The notes beneath the pieces are model-generated. The model was given only the letters and a program-made list of their open reading frames with translations, made no database searches and was not told the DNA's origin. Both the position numbers and the translations under genes were made by a program. From NCBI GenBank assembly GCA_902363445.1, contig CABJAB010000005.1, forward strand, positions 360,669-424,668: DNA of 64,000 bases, read 5' to 3'. This document shows, piece by piece, positions 36,267 to 45,217 of this stretch. Position 1 is the stretch's first letter. Each line of letters begins with the position of its first letter. The stretch is from Lachnospiraceae bacterium. Lineage in GTDB: Bacteria; Bacillota; Clostridia; Lachnospirales; Lachnospiraceae.

Positions 36267-37113
36267 GAGGGAGGTCAGATCTTACCTCACTTCCATGCTG
36301 GGCTATGTGTTCATAGCATTGAACCTGCTTTTGGTGGGGATTTATTTTACATTTTATAATCTGCAGTACGGGTATCCGTATCTGGATTACACGCTGTCTG
36401 GGGTCAGCTTTGTATTTCTCGTCACGACTCCTATTCTGACCATGAAGGTGCTGGCAGAGGAGCGCCGGCAGAAAACGGACCAGCTTCTTCTGACTTCTCC
36501 GGTCAGCCCGGGGAAGATCGTATTGGGTAAATACCTGGCTCTGGTCACGATCTTTCTGATTCCCATGGTGATCATTGGATGCTATCCTCTGGTCCTGTCG
36601 TCTTTCGGCTCAGTGCCCCTGAAAACAGATTATACAGCGCTTCTTGGGTATTTCCTGGCAGGCTGCGCCTATCTGGCCTTGGGCCTTTTTCTGTCCTCAA
36701 CTACAGAAAGCCCTGTGCTCGCGGCAGTTCTTACCTTTGGAGCCTGCTTTCTGTGTTATATGGCGAATTCCCTGGGAAGCTTCATATCAGGGACCTCGTT
36801 TGCCACATATATCGCGCTGATCGTGGCGGCGGCGCTCATCTGCCTGCTGGTATACACTATGACAAAAAGCTCTGTGATCTCAGGAGGCCTGTTTTTGCTT
36901 GCCGTCATCCTTTTGACTGTTTGCTATTTCGCCAAATCCTCCTGGCTGGCCGGAGGCATCCAGAAAATCATCGGGATATTTGATTTCGGCTCTCCTTTCA
37001 GCAAGTTTCTGAATGGGATATTAGATCTGAGGTCGGTGTTGTATTTTATATCGGTGATCGCTGTGTGCGGCTGTCTTTCTGTACAGTCTATCCAGAAGCG
37101 CCGGTGGAGTTAG
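36250..37113 (+). CDS. ABC-2 permease, GldF-like
   Basis: 287 residues, six TM spans. The N terminus AIYKREVRSYLTSMLGYVF and segment LAEERRQKTDQLLLTSPVS are typical of GldF-type permeases. Overlaps the ATPase gene by 17 bases. In flavobacteria this family supports gliding; in Clostridia the role is unknown. Confidence 0.85.
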   Translation: MLAIYKREVRSYLTSMLGYVFIALNLLLVGIYFTFYNLQYGYPYLDYTLSGVSFVFLVTTPILTMKVLAEERRQKTDQLLLTSPVSPGKIVLGKYLALVTIFLIPMVIIGCYPLVLSSFGSVPLKTDYTALLGYFLAGCAYLALGLFLSSTTESPVLAAVLTFGACFLCYMANSLGSFISGTSFATYIALIVAAALICLLVYTMTKSSVISGGLFLLAVILLTVCYFAKSSWLAGGIQKIIGIFDFGSPFSKFLNGILDLRSVLYFISVIAVCGCLSVQSIQKRRWS

Positions 37114-37125
37114 GAGGGAGCCAAA

Positions 37126-38634
37126 ATGAAAAGACCGAATATAAAATGGAATAAGAAGAATATCAAGCATGGCTCCTACAGTCTCGTGTGGGCGGCGGCA
37201 GTCATCGCCATCATTATCATCCTCAATCTAATTGTGGCAGAGCTTCCGTCCAGATTCACCAGTAAGGATATGACGGCCAATCAGTATTATACGCTGTCTG
37301 ATCAGTCCAAGGATATGCTGAAGGGCGTGTCCGAGGATGTGACGATTTATAAGCTGACAGACGACGGCTCCGCAGATAATATGGTGGAGAACCTGTTGGA
37401 GCAGTACAAAAGCTATTCCGGCCATATTAAGGTCGTGGAAAAGGATTTGGTGAAATATCCCACCTTTGCAGGGAATTACACATCTGATACTCTGAAAGCC
37501 GGAAGTCTCATCGTTGAATGCGGGGAAAAGAGCCGGGTGATCTCTTCCTCTGATTTATATGAGACTTCTTATGATTCTTCCACTTATCAGGCGTACACCT
37601 CCGGATTTGATGGAGAGGGGCAGATCACCAGCGCCGTCGCATACGTGACCTCCGAAGAGGTCCCGAAGATCTATGTGCTGGAGGGGCACAGTGAAGGAGA
37701 ACTGAGCACAGAATTGACCGGACAGGTTGAAAAGGAGAATATTGATGTAGAGTCCTTAAGCCTCGTCTCCCGCACCTCGATTCCTGAGGATGCCGCCGCA
37801 CTTTTGATTAATTCTCCGCAGAAGGACCTTTCCGATGAAGAAACCGCCATGATCCTCGACTACTTAAAGAAAGGCGGCAAGGCTTTTATCACCAGCACTT
37901 ATACCGGAGAGGTTCTCCCCAACTTCAATTCCATTCTGGAGTATTATGGGGTGGCCCCCATGGACAGCATGGTAGGAGAAGGAGATTCCAACTACTATCA
38001 TCCTCAGAGCTCTTTTTATCTGCTTCCGAGTATCCAGAGCAGTGCGCTGACCTCTTCTTTGACCTCCGCGAACCGCAGGGTGTTCACATTTATCTCTCAG
38101 GGAATTGAAACATTGGATTCCAAAAGAGATACGGTGGACATCACAAGTCTGCTGAAGACCTCTGATTCTGCTTACGCTAAAGTCGACGCGGTCAACATGA
38201 CGACGACAGAGAAGGAAAAAGGAGATATTGACGGTCCTTTTGACCTGGGCGTATTGATTACAGAGAAACTGTCTGGCTCCGAAGGATCGTCGGAGGGATC
38301 GACAGAGGATTCGGCAGACGGTTCGGCCGATGAGTCAGGCGGAGAAGATACGGGAGAGGAGACAAAGATTGTTTATTTTGGTTCCGGGTATCTTCTGGAG
38401 GAACAGATGGACAGCATCGTTTCCGGAGGAAATTATGAGCTGGTCATGAATTGCCTGAGCAGCCTTGTGGATCACGAGACTACAGTGGCTATTCCCGCAA
38501 AAAGCCTGGAAACGGAGTACCTGACCATGACAGCCGCAAACGTCAACTGGTGGAGCATCATCACGGTGGCGGTTCTTCCCATCGCAGCGGTGGCCTCCGG
38601 CGGCGTTATCTGGTATAGGAGGAGAAAACGATGA
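37126..38634 (+). CDS. GldG-like ABC auxiliary protein
   Basis: 502 residues. N-terminal TM (residues about 22-40), an extracytoplasmic domain with ANQYYTLSDQSKDML typical of GldG proteins and an INSPQKDLSDEE segment, an acidic Ser/Gly/Glu/Asp stretch at about 385-410, and a C-terminal TM before an RRRKR anchor. Start after AGGAGG. Probably forms the extracytoplasmic part of the transporter. Confidence 0.82.
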   Translation: MKRPNIKWNKKNIKHGSYSLVWAAAVIAIIIILNLIVAELPSRFTSKDMTANQYYTLSDQSKDMLKGVSEDVTIYKLTDDGSADNMVENLLEQYKSYSGHIKVVEKDLVKYPTFAGNYTSDTLKAGSLIVECGEKSRVISSSDLYETSYDSSTYQAYTSGFDGEGQITSAVAYVTSEEVPKIYVLEGHSEGELSTELTGQVEKENIDVESLSLVSRTSIPEDAAALLINSPQKDLSDEETAMILDYLKKGGKAFITSTYTGEVLPNFNSILEYYGVAPMDSMVGEGDSNYYHPQSSFYLLPSIQSSALTSSLTSANRRVFTFISQGIETLDSKRDTVDITSLLKTSDSAYAKVDAVNMTTTEKEKGDIDGPFDLGVLITEKLSGSEGSSEGSTEDSADGSADESGGEDTGEETKIVYFGSGYLLEEQMDSIVSGGNYELVMNCLSSLVDHETTVAIPAKSLETEYLTMTAANVNWWSIITVAVLPIAAVASGGVIWYRRRKR

Positions 38635-39215
38635 AAGGAAAAAGACTGATTTTCGTACTGATACTTCTGGTCATATGTATCGGCGCTTACTTTGTGGTAA
38701 AGCGTCTGGATTTGAATAAGACGGACAGCGGAGAAGAAGAGACGGTTTACGTCAATCAGATGGAAGCAGGCGATATTACTGGCTTTTCTTATGTGAACGG
38801 AGAGGACACACTCGCTTTTTCCAAGGACGGAGACACCTGGCGCTATGACGGAGACCAGGAACTCTCCATGAACCAGACATCGATAACCTCTATGGTGGCT
38901 GTGCTGGCGGAAATTCAGGCAATGCAGGCGCTGGAAGATCACGAGGAGCTTTCGGAATATGGCCTGGATAAGCCGTCCAACACGATTTCTATCACGACAA
39001 AGGAGGGAACAAAGGAGCTCATCATCGGGAACGAAAACGAGGCGGCGGACGGATATTATGCTATGATAAATGGTGAAGACAAGGTCTATTTGATCTCTTC
39101 TTCTTTGCCGTCCAAGTTTTCTGCTGCTTTGGATACGCTGAAGGAAACGGAGTCGGAAGAGACGGCCACTGAAACAGAGACGGCCGCAGAAGACGAAACA
39201 ACATCACAGGAATAG
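38631..39215 (+). CDS. DUF4340 membrane-anchored protein
   Basis: 194 residues. One N-terminal TM (LIFVLILLVICIGAYFVV), an extracytoplasmic DUF4340-like domain (DGDTWRYDGDQ, EYGLDKPSNTISI), and a Thr/Glu-rich tail. Overlaps the GldG-like gene by four bases. DUF4340 proteins regularly accompany this ABC system. Confidence 0.82.
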   Translation: MKGKRLIFVLILLVICIGAYFVVKRLDLNKTDSGEEETVYVNQMEAGDITGFSYVNGEDTLAFSKDGDTWRYDGDQELSMNQTSITSMVAVLAEIQAMQALEDHEELSEYGLDKPSNTISITTKEGTKELIIGNENEAADGYYAMINGEDKVYLISSSLPSKFSAALDTLKETESEETATETETAAEDETTSQE

Positions 39216-39247
39216 AAAATTTAAAAAAATAAAATTTGCAGTTTATA

Positions 39248-39285
39248 GCTGACAGCTTTCTCCACATCAGCCATTTTGTTTTCGG
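39248..39285 (+). terminator. Weak candidate terminator after Gld-like operon
   Basis: Short stem GCTGA/TCAGC followed by CATTTTGTTTT. Marginal. Confidence 0.35.
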
Positions 39286-39314
39286 TTGAACCACAGCAAA
39301 AGCGGCATACTAAA

Positions 39315-39349
39315 AATGATGATACGTTGTGAACGAACGTATCATCATT
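39315..39349. promoter_or_regulatory. 14-bp inverted repeat in the cotJ leader
   Basis: AATGATGATACGTT, a 7-base loop, AACGTATCATCATT, about 20 bases before the cotJA start. No T-run follows on the + strand; on the minus strand it is followed by TTTTTAG and could act as a terminator. A CATACTAA just upstream (39307-39314) resembles a sporulation -10 element, which would put this hairpin at the mRNA 5' end. Function uncertain. Confidence 0.5.
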
Positions 39350-39371
39350 ACGTGGTGAAAGGAGATCAGCT

Positions 39372-39566
39372 ATGGAATGTACTTGTAATGGAAAGCCTGA
39401 TATGAATGGCTTTAAGCAGGAATGCACCTGCGTGCTGGCCATGGGAACCGTTCCGATGCAGCCCTTCGGCGAGATTTATGAGCCTAAGGAAGCGTTAAAA
39501 CAGGGAACAATGTTCCGGAATCTTAACCTGCCTTTTTTTAAGGGAGGTGAGATTCTTGGGAGGTAG
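39372..39566 (+). CDS. cotJA: Spore coat protein CotJA
   Basis: 64 residues; the QECTCVLAMGTVPMQPFGEIY segment (shown in part: PMQPFGEIYEPKEAL) is characteristic of CotJA. Preceded by AAAGGAGATC. Needed in Bacillus for placing CotJC in the inner coat. Overlaps cotJB. Confidence 0.88.
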   Translation: MECTCNGKPDMNGFKQECTCVLAMGTVPMQPFGEIYEPKEALKQGTMFRNLNLPFFKGGEILGR

Positions 39567-39846
39567 ATGCGAAGCTTTGGAACAGATAAACGAGGTCAGC
39601 TTTATGCTAAATGATCTATCCCTTTATCTGGATACCCATCCGACGGATAAGGAAGCTCTTGGATGGTTTGGTAAATACAGCGCGGAGAGAAAAAATCTTC
39701 TGAAGAAATTTGAAGAAAATTATAATCCTCTGACCATTGACTGTGTTTGTACAGAGCATCCGGAGAAAGAACCGCATTTTACCTGGGTAGACGGACCTCT
39801 TCCCTGGGATTGTCAGGAAGGAGGAAGGGCCCATGTGGAATTATGA
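39556..39846 (+). CDS. cotJB: Spore coat protein CotJB
   Basis: 96 residues from a TTG that sits eight bases after GGGAGG; a GTG nine bases earlier overlaps that site. Family features: FMLNDLSLYLDTHPTDKEAL and a C-terminal WVDGPLPWD. Part of the cotJ operon, overlapping both neighbours. Confidence 0.87.
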   Translation: MGGRCEALEQINEVSFMLNDLSLYLDTHPTDKEALGWFGKYSAERKNLLKKFEENYNPLTIDCVCTEHPEKEPHFTWVDGPLPWDCQEGGRAHVEL

Positions 39847-40450
39847 AAAACGTCTTCAGTTTCCTGTAAAGATTACAAAAACCTGCCCCAAATCCGCTCA
39901 GCTGATCATCAGTCAGTTCGGCGGCCCGGACGGGGAACTGGCGGCCTCTATGAGATATCTTTCCCAAAGGTATACGATGCCATGCAAAAAGACAGCGGGA
40001 CTTTTGACGGATATCGGTACAGAGGAACTGGCGCATATGGAAATGATATGTGCAATCATCTATCAGCTGACGAAGGATATGAAGCCGGAAGATGCAAAGA
40101 CAGCCGGATTTGACGCGTATTATATCGACCATACTTCCGGACTTTGGCCGCAGGCGGCAGGAGGAATTCCTTTTAACTCGTGTGAGTTTCAGTCAAAGGG
40201 TGACGCCATCACAGACCTTTTTGAGGATCTGGCGGCGGAGCAGAAAGCCAGGACGACGTATGACAATATTCTGAGGATTATTGATGATCCAGAGATCAGG
40301 GAACCCATTAAATTCCTCAGGGCAAGGGAAATTGTCCATTTCCAGCGATTCGGTGAGGCACTAGAGCAGATCAAAGACAATTTGGATTCAAATAACTATT
40401 ACTATTACAATCCGGAATTTGATAAGCAGATGGTGCAGGCGAGGAAATAA
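39833..40450 (+). CDS. cotJC: Spore coat protein CotJC (manganese-catalase family)
   Basis: 205 residues of the Mn-catalase family. Ferritin-like helices with metal ligands in GTEELAHMEM and AREIVHFQRF; DIGTEELAHMEMI and ASMRYLSQRYTMP are family hallmarks. May have peroxide-removing activity in the spore coat. Start after AAGGAGG. Confidence 0.93.
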   Translation: MWNYEKRLQFPVKITKTCPKSAQLIISQFGGPDGELAASMRYLSQRYTMPCKKTAGLLTDIGTEELAHMEMICAIIYQLTKDMKPEDAKTAGFDAYYIDHTSGLWPQAAGGIPFNSCEFQSKGDAITDLFEDLAAEQKARTTYDNILRIIDDPEIREPIKFLRAREIVHFQRFGEALEQIKDNLDSNNYYYYNPEFDKQMVQARK

Positions 40451-40467
40451 GCATCGGGAAGACGAAT

Positions 40468-40505
40468 AAAACGGTATCAGATAAATCTCTGATACCGTTT
40501 TATTA
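40468..40505 (+). terminator. Terminator of cotJ operon
   Basis: 13-bp stem AAAACGGTATCAG / CTGATACCGTTTT, 8-base loop, then ATTAT. Nearly symmetric, so it could also end leftward transcription. Confidence 0.85.
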
Positions 40506-40670
40506 TGAAAACTTACGCAATAATGATTCGGATTCTTTCTCTTTATCATCATGTTCTTGAATCTGTGCGTCACCTGCTCCGGAAAGGGCCTCAAGCATCT
40601 TGACTATTTCATTTTGACCTATAGGACCTGAACCCAAAGACAGTTGTTTATGGATTGAAAAGGAAGCCGT
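40503..40670 (-). pseudogene. Remnant of a leftward gene (3' end only)
   Basis: An open frame of 55 codons ends with TAA at 40503 and has protein-like composition (for example QNEIVKMLEALSGAGD, then a charged DDKEKESESLL tail), but begins after a stop, with no start codon near its left end and no ribosome binding site. It looks like the surviving C-terminal part of a deleted gene. Family not recognised. Confidence 0.4.
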
Positions 40671-40901
40671 TCAATTGTTTAGACGTACTTTATGGTTGAT
40701 CAATGTCCATCCATCAGGCAATAATATAATAGGGTCACTAAGAAAAAGAAGGTGATAATAAAAAAAAGATACAGAATGATTTTGTTTGTGATAACTGCAG
40801 TTATCTTGTCTAATAATTAATAAAAATTATAAGAGCTGCAAAAGAACACATTCATAGTTAAACAATTTTCAATATAATTCCTTTCTTATCCGCAGCTGCG
40901 A
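40671..40901. other. AT-rich gap with a possible truncated leader ORF
   Basis: Contains only a 22-codon frame starting GTG at about 40752, encoding a basic start and one hydrophobic stretch (ILFVITAVIL), like a signal peptide cut off by a stop. Nothing else recognised. With the remnant at 40503-40670 it suggests local gene decay. Confidence 0.3.
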
Positions 40902-41360
40902 TCAGCTCAAGCTTTGTTTGTAAATATACATTCTTATCATATCTGGTTCTTCATCTCCTTGAACCATACACAAAAAATTCCAGTCATATCTTTCATAAAA
41001 GGATGTGTGGTCGGTAATCAAATATAGAGTGTTTATTCCAAAGCTGCTCATATCTTCACACACGTAATTTAACAATTTCCCCGCTATGCCTTTGCAGCGA
41101 TATCCATCGTCAACATATAGAGCGCAAACGTTTGGAGTCAAATCCTTTCGGTTATGAAAATCATTTTCTATAACGCCAAGACCACCAATAATTTCTGAGT
41201 TCTCCAACGCGACATACCATTGTGGAACACAGTCTTCATTTTTCAAACATTCCAGCATACTTTCTTTATAGGCATCTACAGGTACGTTCCATTTAACATG
41301 GAACCACAGAGCAGCTTTATCAGCTATTTCATTGTGTTCCCTGATTTTCACGATTTCCAT
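40902..41360 (-). CDS. GNAT-family N-acetyltransferase
   Basis: 152 residues. Acetyl-CoA binding motif A: the VDDGYRCKGIAGKLL segment (R/QxxGxA form), followed by YLITDHTSFYERYDW, typical of GNATs that act on small molecules. Substrate unknown. Monocistronic, AT-rich relative to neighbours. Confidence 0.85.
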   Translation of the reverse strand: MEIVKIREHNEIADKAALWFHVKWNVPVDAYKESMLECLKNEDCVPQWYVALENSEIIGGLGVIENDFHNRKDLTPNVCALYVDDGYRCKGIAGKLLNYVCEDMSSFGINTLYLITDHTSFYERYDWNFLCMVQGDEEPDMIRMYIYKQSLS

Positions 41361-41536
41361 ACGTTAACTCCCGCAACTTTTAATTTTATAGGGATATTAT
41401 ACTGTCATTTAATATCTCCAGCAAGGAAAAACAGTACCATTTCATCTTTAGATATATAATAGCCTCGGTTCGGTTGACAAGAGGAAGGCCGCTCTTTATA
41501 ATGAAGTAAGGTATACATTACGAAAGAAAATTGAGA

Positions 41537-41592
41537 AAATTATACCTCGACGCACGAAGTACGCCTGCCCGGAGGGCATTTCCTGGTTATAA
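41537..41592 (+). repeat. Short palindromic (REP-like) repeat, copy 3, partial
   Basis: TATACCTCGACGCACGAAGT then ACGCCTGCCCGGAGGGCAT, ending near GGTTATA. Same order as copy 1 but lacking the distal AGGGATGCCC arm. It lies just upstream of the XRE gene rather than beside a large repeat. Confidence 0.65.
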
Positions 41593-41621
41593 GTGATTGC
41601 ATTCGGTAGAGGAAAAATAAT

Positions 41622-41864
41622 ATGAAAAATAGAGTCAGAGTTCTTCGGGAAGCCAGGGGGCTTACTCAAGAACAGCTGGGAAAGCTGACAAAAGTCTCCA
41701 GACAGGCGATTAACGCGGTGGAGACGGGAAAATTTGAGCCGTCGATCTGGCTGGCCTATGATATCTCACATGTATTTGGTTGTTCCATTGAAGAAGTTTT
41801 TTTGTTTCATGAGAGTGAAAGGAAATCCAGGGCGGAAAAAAGCAGGAGGGATATAGATGGCTGA
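41622..41864 (+). CDS. Small XRE-family transcriptional regulator
   Basis: 80 residues. Helix-turn-helix at about residues 5-58 (RVLREARGLTQEQLGKLTKV, SRQAINAVETGKFEPS), closest to the YozG/PrsW-neighbour type of short Cro-like regulators ending in FGCSIEEVFLF. Ribosome binding site GAGGAAAAAT. Target unknown; its 3' end overlaps the deformylase remnant. Confidence 0.85.
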   Translation: MKNRVRVLREARGLTQEQLGKLTKVSRQAINAVETGKFEPSIWLAYDISHVFGCSIEEVFLFHESERKSRAEKSRRDIDG

Positions 41865-42193
41865 TCGTCATCGACTATGACGGCCATTGTCTTAAGCTGG
41901 TAAATCCGGAAATACTGGAAACGAGCGGCACTCAGGAGTGTATGGAAGCATGTCTCAGCTTTCCGGGAGTGGTGGGAAGGACCATACGGCCGCAAAAGGT
42001 CATCATAAAGGCTATGAATGAAAGAGGAGAAACCGTCATCCTGACAGGAGAAGATGAAATGGCGAAGTGCTTTTGCCATGAGATCGATCATCTGAACGGC
42101 GAGGTATTTATCGATAAGGCATTGGAATTGGGGGAGGAACCCATATGGGGCATGAGGACAGGGGAAAAGCACATTTTCAAAAGCTGCCCGTGA
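41852..42193 (+). pseudogene. Peptide deformylase remnant lacking its N-terminal motif
   Basis: Continuous frame with PDF motif 2 (EACLSFPG, normally EGCLSxPG) and motif 3 (HEIDHLNG). Upstream it reads IVIDYDGHCLKLVNPEIL, but motif 1 (GxGLAAPQ) and the first ~45 residues are absent, replaced by the XRE gene in another frame. The first in-frame Met (41942) lies just before motif 2. Metal ligands Cys and two His remain, yet without motif 1 activity is unlikely. Probably a decayed second def gene. Confidence 0.7.
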
Positions 42194-44562
42194 TATATTC
42201 GAAACCGGACAGAGGACTGACCGATGTACAAGTAAAGGACAGGAAACGGGCAGGCCTGCAAAACCTGCCGGTGGAAGCACCCTCTAAAACTACCGGGCAG
42301 ATCATAGCGGGAAATGTGTTTACATTTTTTAATTTAATATTTGCGATTCTGGCAGTCTGCTTGATTCTGGTGAGGCGATATAAGCAGATGCTGTTTTTAA
42401 TTGCGGTCGTAGTCAATGCGGTTATCGGCATTATCCAGCAGCTGCGTTCCAAACGGGTGGTGGACCAGCTTTCACTTCTTTCTGCCTCCAGATTTCATGT
42501 GATCAGGGATGGGAAGGAAAAGGAGCTCGCATCCGATGAATTGGTGCGGGATGATGTGGTAGTATTCAAGGCCGGCTGCCAGATACCGGCGGACGCGGTG
42601 GTACTGGACGGGGAGGTCAGGGTCAGCGAAGCCCTGATAACCGGGGAAGCGGACGCCGTTTATAAACAGAAGAGATCGGCGCTTAAATCCGGCAGCTTTG
42701 TTCTCTCCGGAAAGTGCCGGGCCAGGCTGACCCATGTTGGTGAGGATTCTTATGTTTCCCGGCTGACGATGGAAGCGAAGAAGAAGGGATTCGGCAAAAA
42801 ATCGGAAATGATGGACTCCCTTGACCGGATACTTCATGTTATTGCCGTACTCCTGGTTCCTCTTGGCCTTTTGCTGTTTTGGAAACAGCACTGGATCATG
42901 GAGCTGGATATTCCTCGGGCGGCGGTTGCGGTGATAGCGGCATTGGTGGGTATGATACCGGAAGGGTTGTATCTGCTGACCAGCGTGGCGCTGGCGCTCA
43001 GTGTGATGCGTCTAGGTAAGAACCGGACCGTGGTACACGAGATGAGCTGTATTGAGACACTTGCCAGGGTGGACGTGCTGTGCGTGGATAAGACCGGTAC
43101 TATCACAGAACCCTCTATGAGGGTACATCAGGTGGTTTATTTGGATGAGGAGCATTACAGCCAGGCGTATGTCACGGAGATGCTGAACGCTTTTTACACA
43201 CAGATGGAAGCCGATAATGAGACAGCCATGGCCATGCGCCGGTATTATGGGAAGCAGATACCATGGGAGATTTCCCGTAAAATTCCATTTCAATCCTCGT
43301 CGAAATGGAGCGCCGTCACGTTTCGGGGAAGGGGTACCTTTGTGGTGGGAGCCCCGGAGGTTCTGCTGAGAGGGAATTTTCCTGAGCTCTCAAGACGTAT
43401 CGGACGTCATTCCCGCCGGGGAGAACGGATCATTCTTGTGGGAGAGTATCGCGGGCAATTGGAGGAAGGCCGATCGCTGACCGGGTCATTCCGGCCGGCC
43501 GCGTATATTGTCATTGCCAATAATATCCGGGAAAATGCAGCGGAGACCTTTCGTTTTTTCCGGGAACAGGGAGTCACCGTTAAGGTGATTTCCGGAGACA
43601 ACCCGGAGGCGGTTTCTAAAGTCGCGCAGAGGGTGGCCATAGCGGGCGCGGAAAATTATATTGATGCCAGGACGCTGGAGACAGAAGAATCCATAGAAAG
43701 CGCAGCAGAACGTTATACGGTATTCGGACGGGTGACACCTGAGCAGAAACGCTCTTTTATCAAAGCGCTGAAGAAGGCCGGGCATACAGTGGCGATGACC
43801 GGGGACGGAGTGAACGATGTGCTCGCCCTGAAGGATGCGGACTGCGGCGTGGCCATGGCTTCCGGCAGTGACGCGGCCTGTCACGCTGCCCATCTGGTTC
43901 TGTTGGATTCGGACTTTGCGTCTATGCCGAAGGTGGTGGCGGAAGGAAGAAGGGTAATCAACAACATTGAGCGGGCGGCCGCCTTGTTTTTGGTAAAGAA
44001 TATTTTTTCTTTTTTTGTAACGATTGTTCTTTTGTTTGCCCCGCTCCCCTATCCCCTGACGCCGATACAGCTGACCATGATCAGCGGGTTCACCATCGGT
44101 ATCCCATCCTTCTTCCTGGCTTTGGAGCCGAACGAAGGGCTGATAAGGGGTAAATTTATATATAATGTTCTGGCGAAGGCTTTCCCCGGCGGCTTTACCA
44201 ATGTGTGCGCGGTGCTTACAGTCTCCGTCGCATGTAAGATCATGGGATATCCGGTAGAGGTCATGAATACCATGGCGGGCATTACTGTGGGGTTTGTGGG
44301 TATTTTAGTGCTGGCGCAGGTCTGCTGTCCCTTTGACGGAAAGAGGTTTGCCATTTGGGTGTCTATGGCCGCCGCCATGACCCTGAATGTGGTTTTGTTT
44401 GGAAAGCTGTATTCCCTGGTCTTTTTAACGTTTCCCCAGCTTCTGGTACTGCTGGTGATCATGGGTGCATCTTATCCGTTTCTGATGCTGATGTCCCGCC
44501 TTGTTCCCATGGTGATCACGAGATGGAACGGAAGACGGCAAAAATATCCCCGGACCTTGTGA
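42145..44562 (+). CDS. P-type cation ATPase (CtpE/YfgQ-like)
   Basis: 805 residues. TM pairs near residues 52-90, 240-285 and about six at the C terminus. Phosphorylation motif DKTGTIT, actuator TGEAD (TGES variant), hinge GDGVNDVLALKDAD, and PEGL in the ion-site helix, as in CtpE-type calcium/cation pumps. No heavy-metal CPC motif or N-terminal metal domain. Start fixed by GGGGAGG seven bases upstream, overlapping the deformylase remnant by 49 bases. Ca2+ or related cation is the likely substrate by family; not proven. Confidence 0.87.
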   Translation: MGHEDRGKAHFQKLPVIYSKPDRGLTDVQVKDRKRAGLQNLPVEAPSKTTGQIIAGNVFTFFNLIFAILAVCLILVRRYKQMLFLIAVVVNAVIGIIQQLRSKRVVDQLSLLSASRFHVIRDGKEKELASDELVRDDVVVFKAGCQIPADAVVLDGEVRVSEALITGEADAVYKQKRSALKSGSFVLSGKCRARLTHVGEDSYVSRLTMEAKKKGFGKKSEMMDSLDRILHVIAVLLVPLGLLLFWKQHWIMELDIPRAAVAVIAALVGMIPEGLYLLTSVALALSVMRLGKNRTVVHEMSCIETLARVDVLCVDKTGTITEPSMRVHQVVYLDEEHYSQAYVTEMLNAFYTQMEADNETAMAMRRYYGKQIPWEISRKIPFQSSSKWSAVTFRGRGTFVVGAPEVLLRGNFPELSRRIGRHSRRGERIILVGEYRGQLEEGRSLTGSFRPAAYIVIANNIRENAAETFRFFREQGVTVKVISGDNPEAVSKVAQRVAIAGAENYIDARTLETEESIESAAERYTVFGRVTPEQKRSFIKALKKAGHTVAMTGDGVNDVLALKDADCGVAMASGSDAACHAAHLVLLDSDFASMPKVVAEGRRVINNIERAAALFLVKNIFSFFVTIVLLFAPLPYPLTPIQLTMISGFTIGIPSFFLALEPNEGLIRGKFIYNVLAKAFPGGFTNVCAVLTVSVACKIMGYPVEVMNTMAGITVGFVGILVLAQVCCPFDGKRFAIWVSMAAAMTLNVVLFGKLYSLVFLTFPQLLVLLVIMGASYPFLMLMSRLVPMVITRWNGRRQKYPRTL

Positions 44563-44584
44563 TTTCCCGGAGATTGTGTATAAT
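44557..44584 (+). promoter_or_regulatory. Candidate fabT promoter
   Basis: TTGTGA, a 16-base spacer, TATAAT, overlapping the end of the ATPase gene. No FabT box is seen here, so no sign of autoregulation. Confidence 0.55.
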
Positions 44585-44647
44585 ATAACTAATGTAATAT
44601 ACAAGAAGAAAAAGGAAACGGCCGTGAGATGCAGGGAGGCAGGCGTC

Positions 44648-45094
44648 ATGGACAGTTACGATACATTTAATCATATATTGGTAAAGCTGTTCAATGATAT
44701 CATGGATATTGAGCAGAAGGCGATTATTACGGATACGTTTAAGGATATTACCAACAACGATATGCATGTAATTGAAGCGATTGGTATCGGCGCGCCTAAA
44801 AACATGTCATCTATCGCCAAGCAGCTTCGTGTAACGACTGGTACGCTCACGATTTCCATGAACAGCCTGGTGAAAAAAGGGTATGTAAAAAGAGAGAGAA
44901 GTGAACAAGACCGCCGGGTAGTGTACATTATGCTGACAGCCAAAGGAAAGCTGGCATATCGCCATCACGAGGAATTTCATAAGAAAATGACCGAAGCTCT
45001 TGTACGGGACATGGATCCTGAGGAGAGCAGGCTTCTTGTTCGGGCCATGACCAATCTGAAGGAATTTTTCGAAGAATATAAAGAGAAGATATGA
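44648..45094 (+). CDS. fabT: FabT-like MarR-family regulator of fatty-acid synthesis
   Basis: 148 residues of the MarR fold and close in pattern to streptococcal FabT: FNDIMDIEQKAI, FKDITNNDMHVIEAIG, KQLRVTTGTLTISMNSLVKK, RSEQDRRVVYIMLTAKG and a C-terminal MTNLKEFFEEYK. FabT binds TTTGA-TAT-TCAAA-type boxes, helped by acyl-ACP, and represses fab genes. Such a box sits at the fab promoter in this window, 40 kb away. Start at the Met after GGGAGG; an upstream in-frame Met at 44576 overlaps the promoter -10. Confidence 0.85.
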   Translation: MDSYDTFNHILVKLFNDIMDIEQKAIITDTFKDITNNDMHVIEAIGIGAPKNMSSIAKQLRVTTGTLTISMNSLVKKGYVKRERSEQDRRVVYIMLTAKGKLAYRHHEEFHKKMTEALVRDMDPEESRLLVRAMTNLKEFFEEYKEKI

Positions 45095-45149
45095 ACAGCC
45101 GCTGCAGAAGGAAAAATCCATTCTGCGGCGGCTGAAAATTTCTGTGAAA

Positions 45150-45217
45150 AGGTATACCTTGCCGCACGAAGTGCGCCTGCTCGGAGGGCATGAACTAAGG
45201 GGGGCCCTTAGGTATGA
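45150..45217 (+). repeat. Short palindromic (REP-like) repeat, copy 4
   Basis: GGTATACCTTGCCGCACGAA then GTGCGCCTGCTCGGAGGGCA, ending GGGCCCTTAGGTATGA. Same orientation as copy 1, but placed before large repeat copy C, with the GGTATGATA end shared between the two. Confidence 0.75.
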
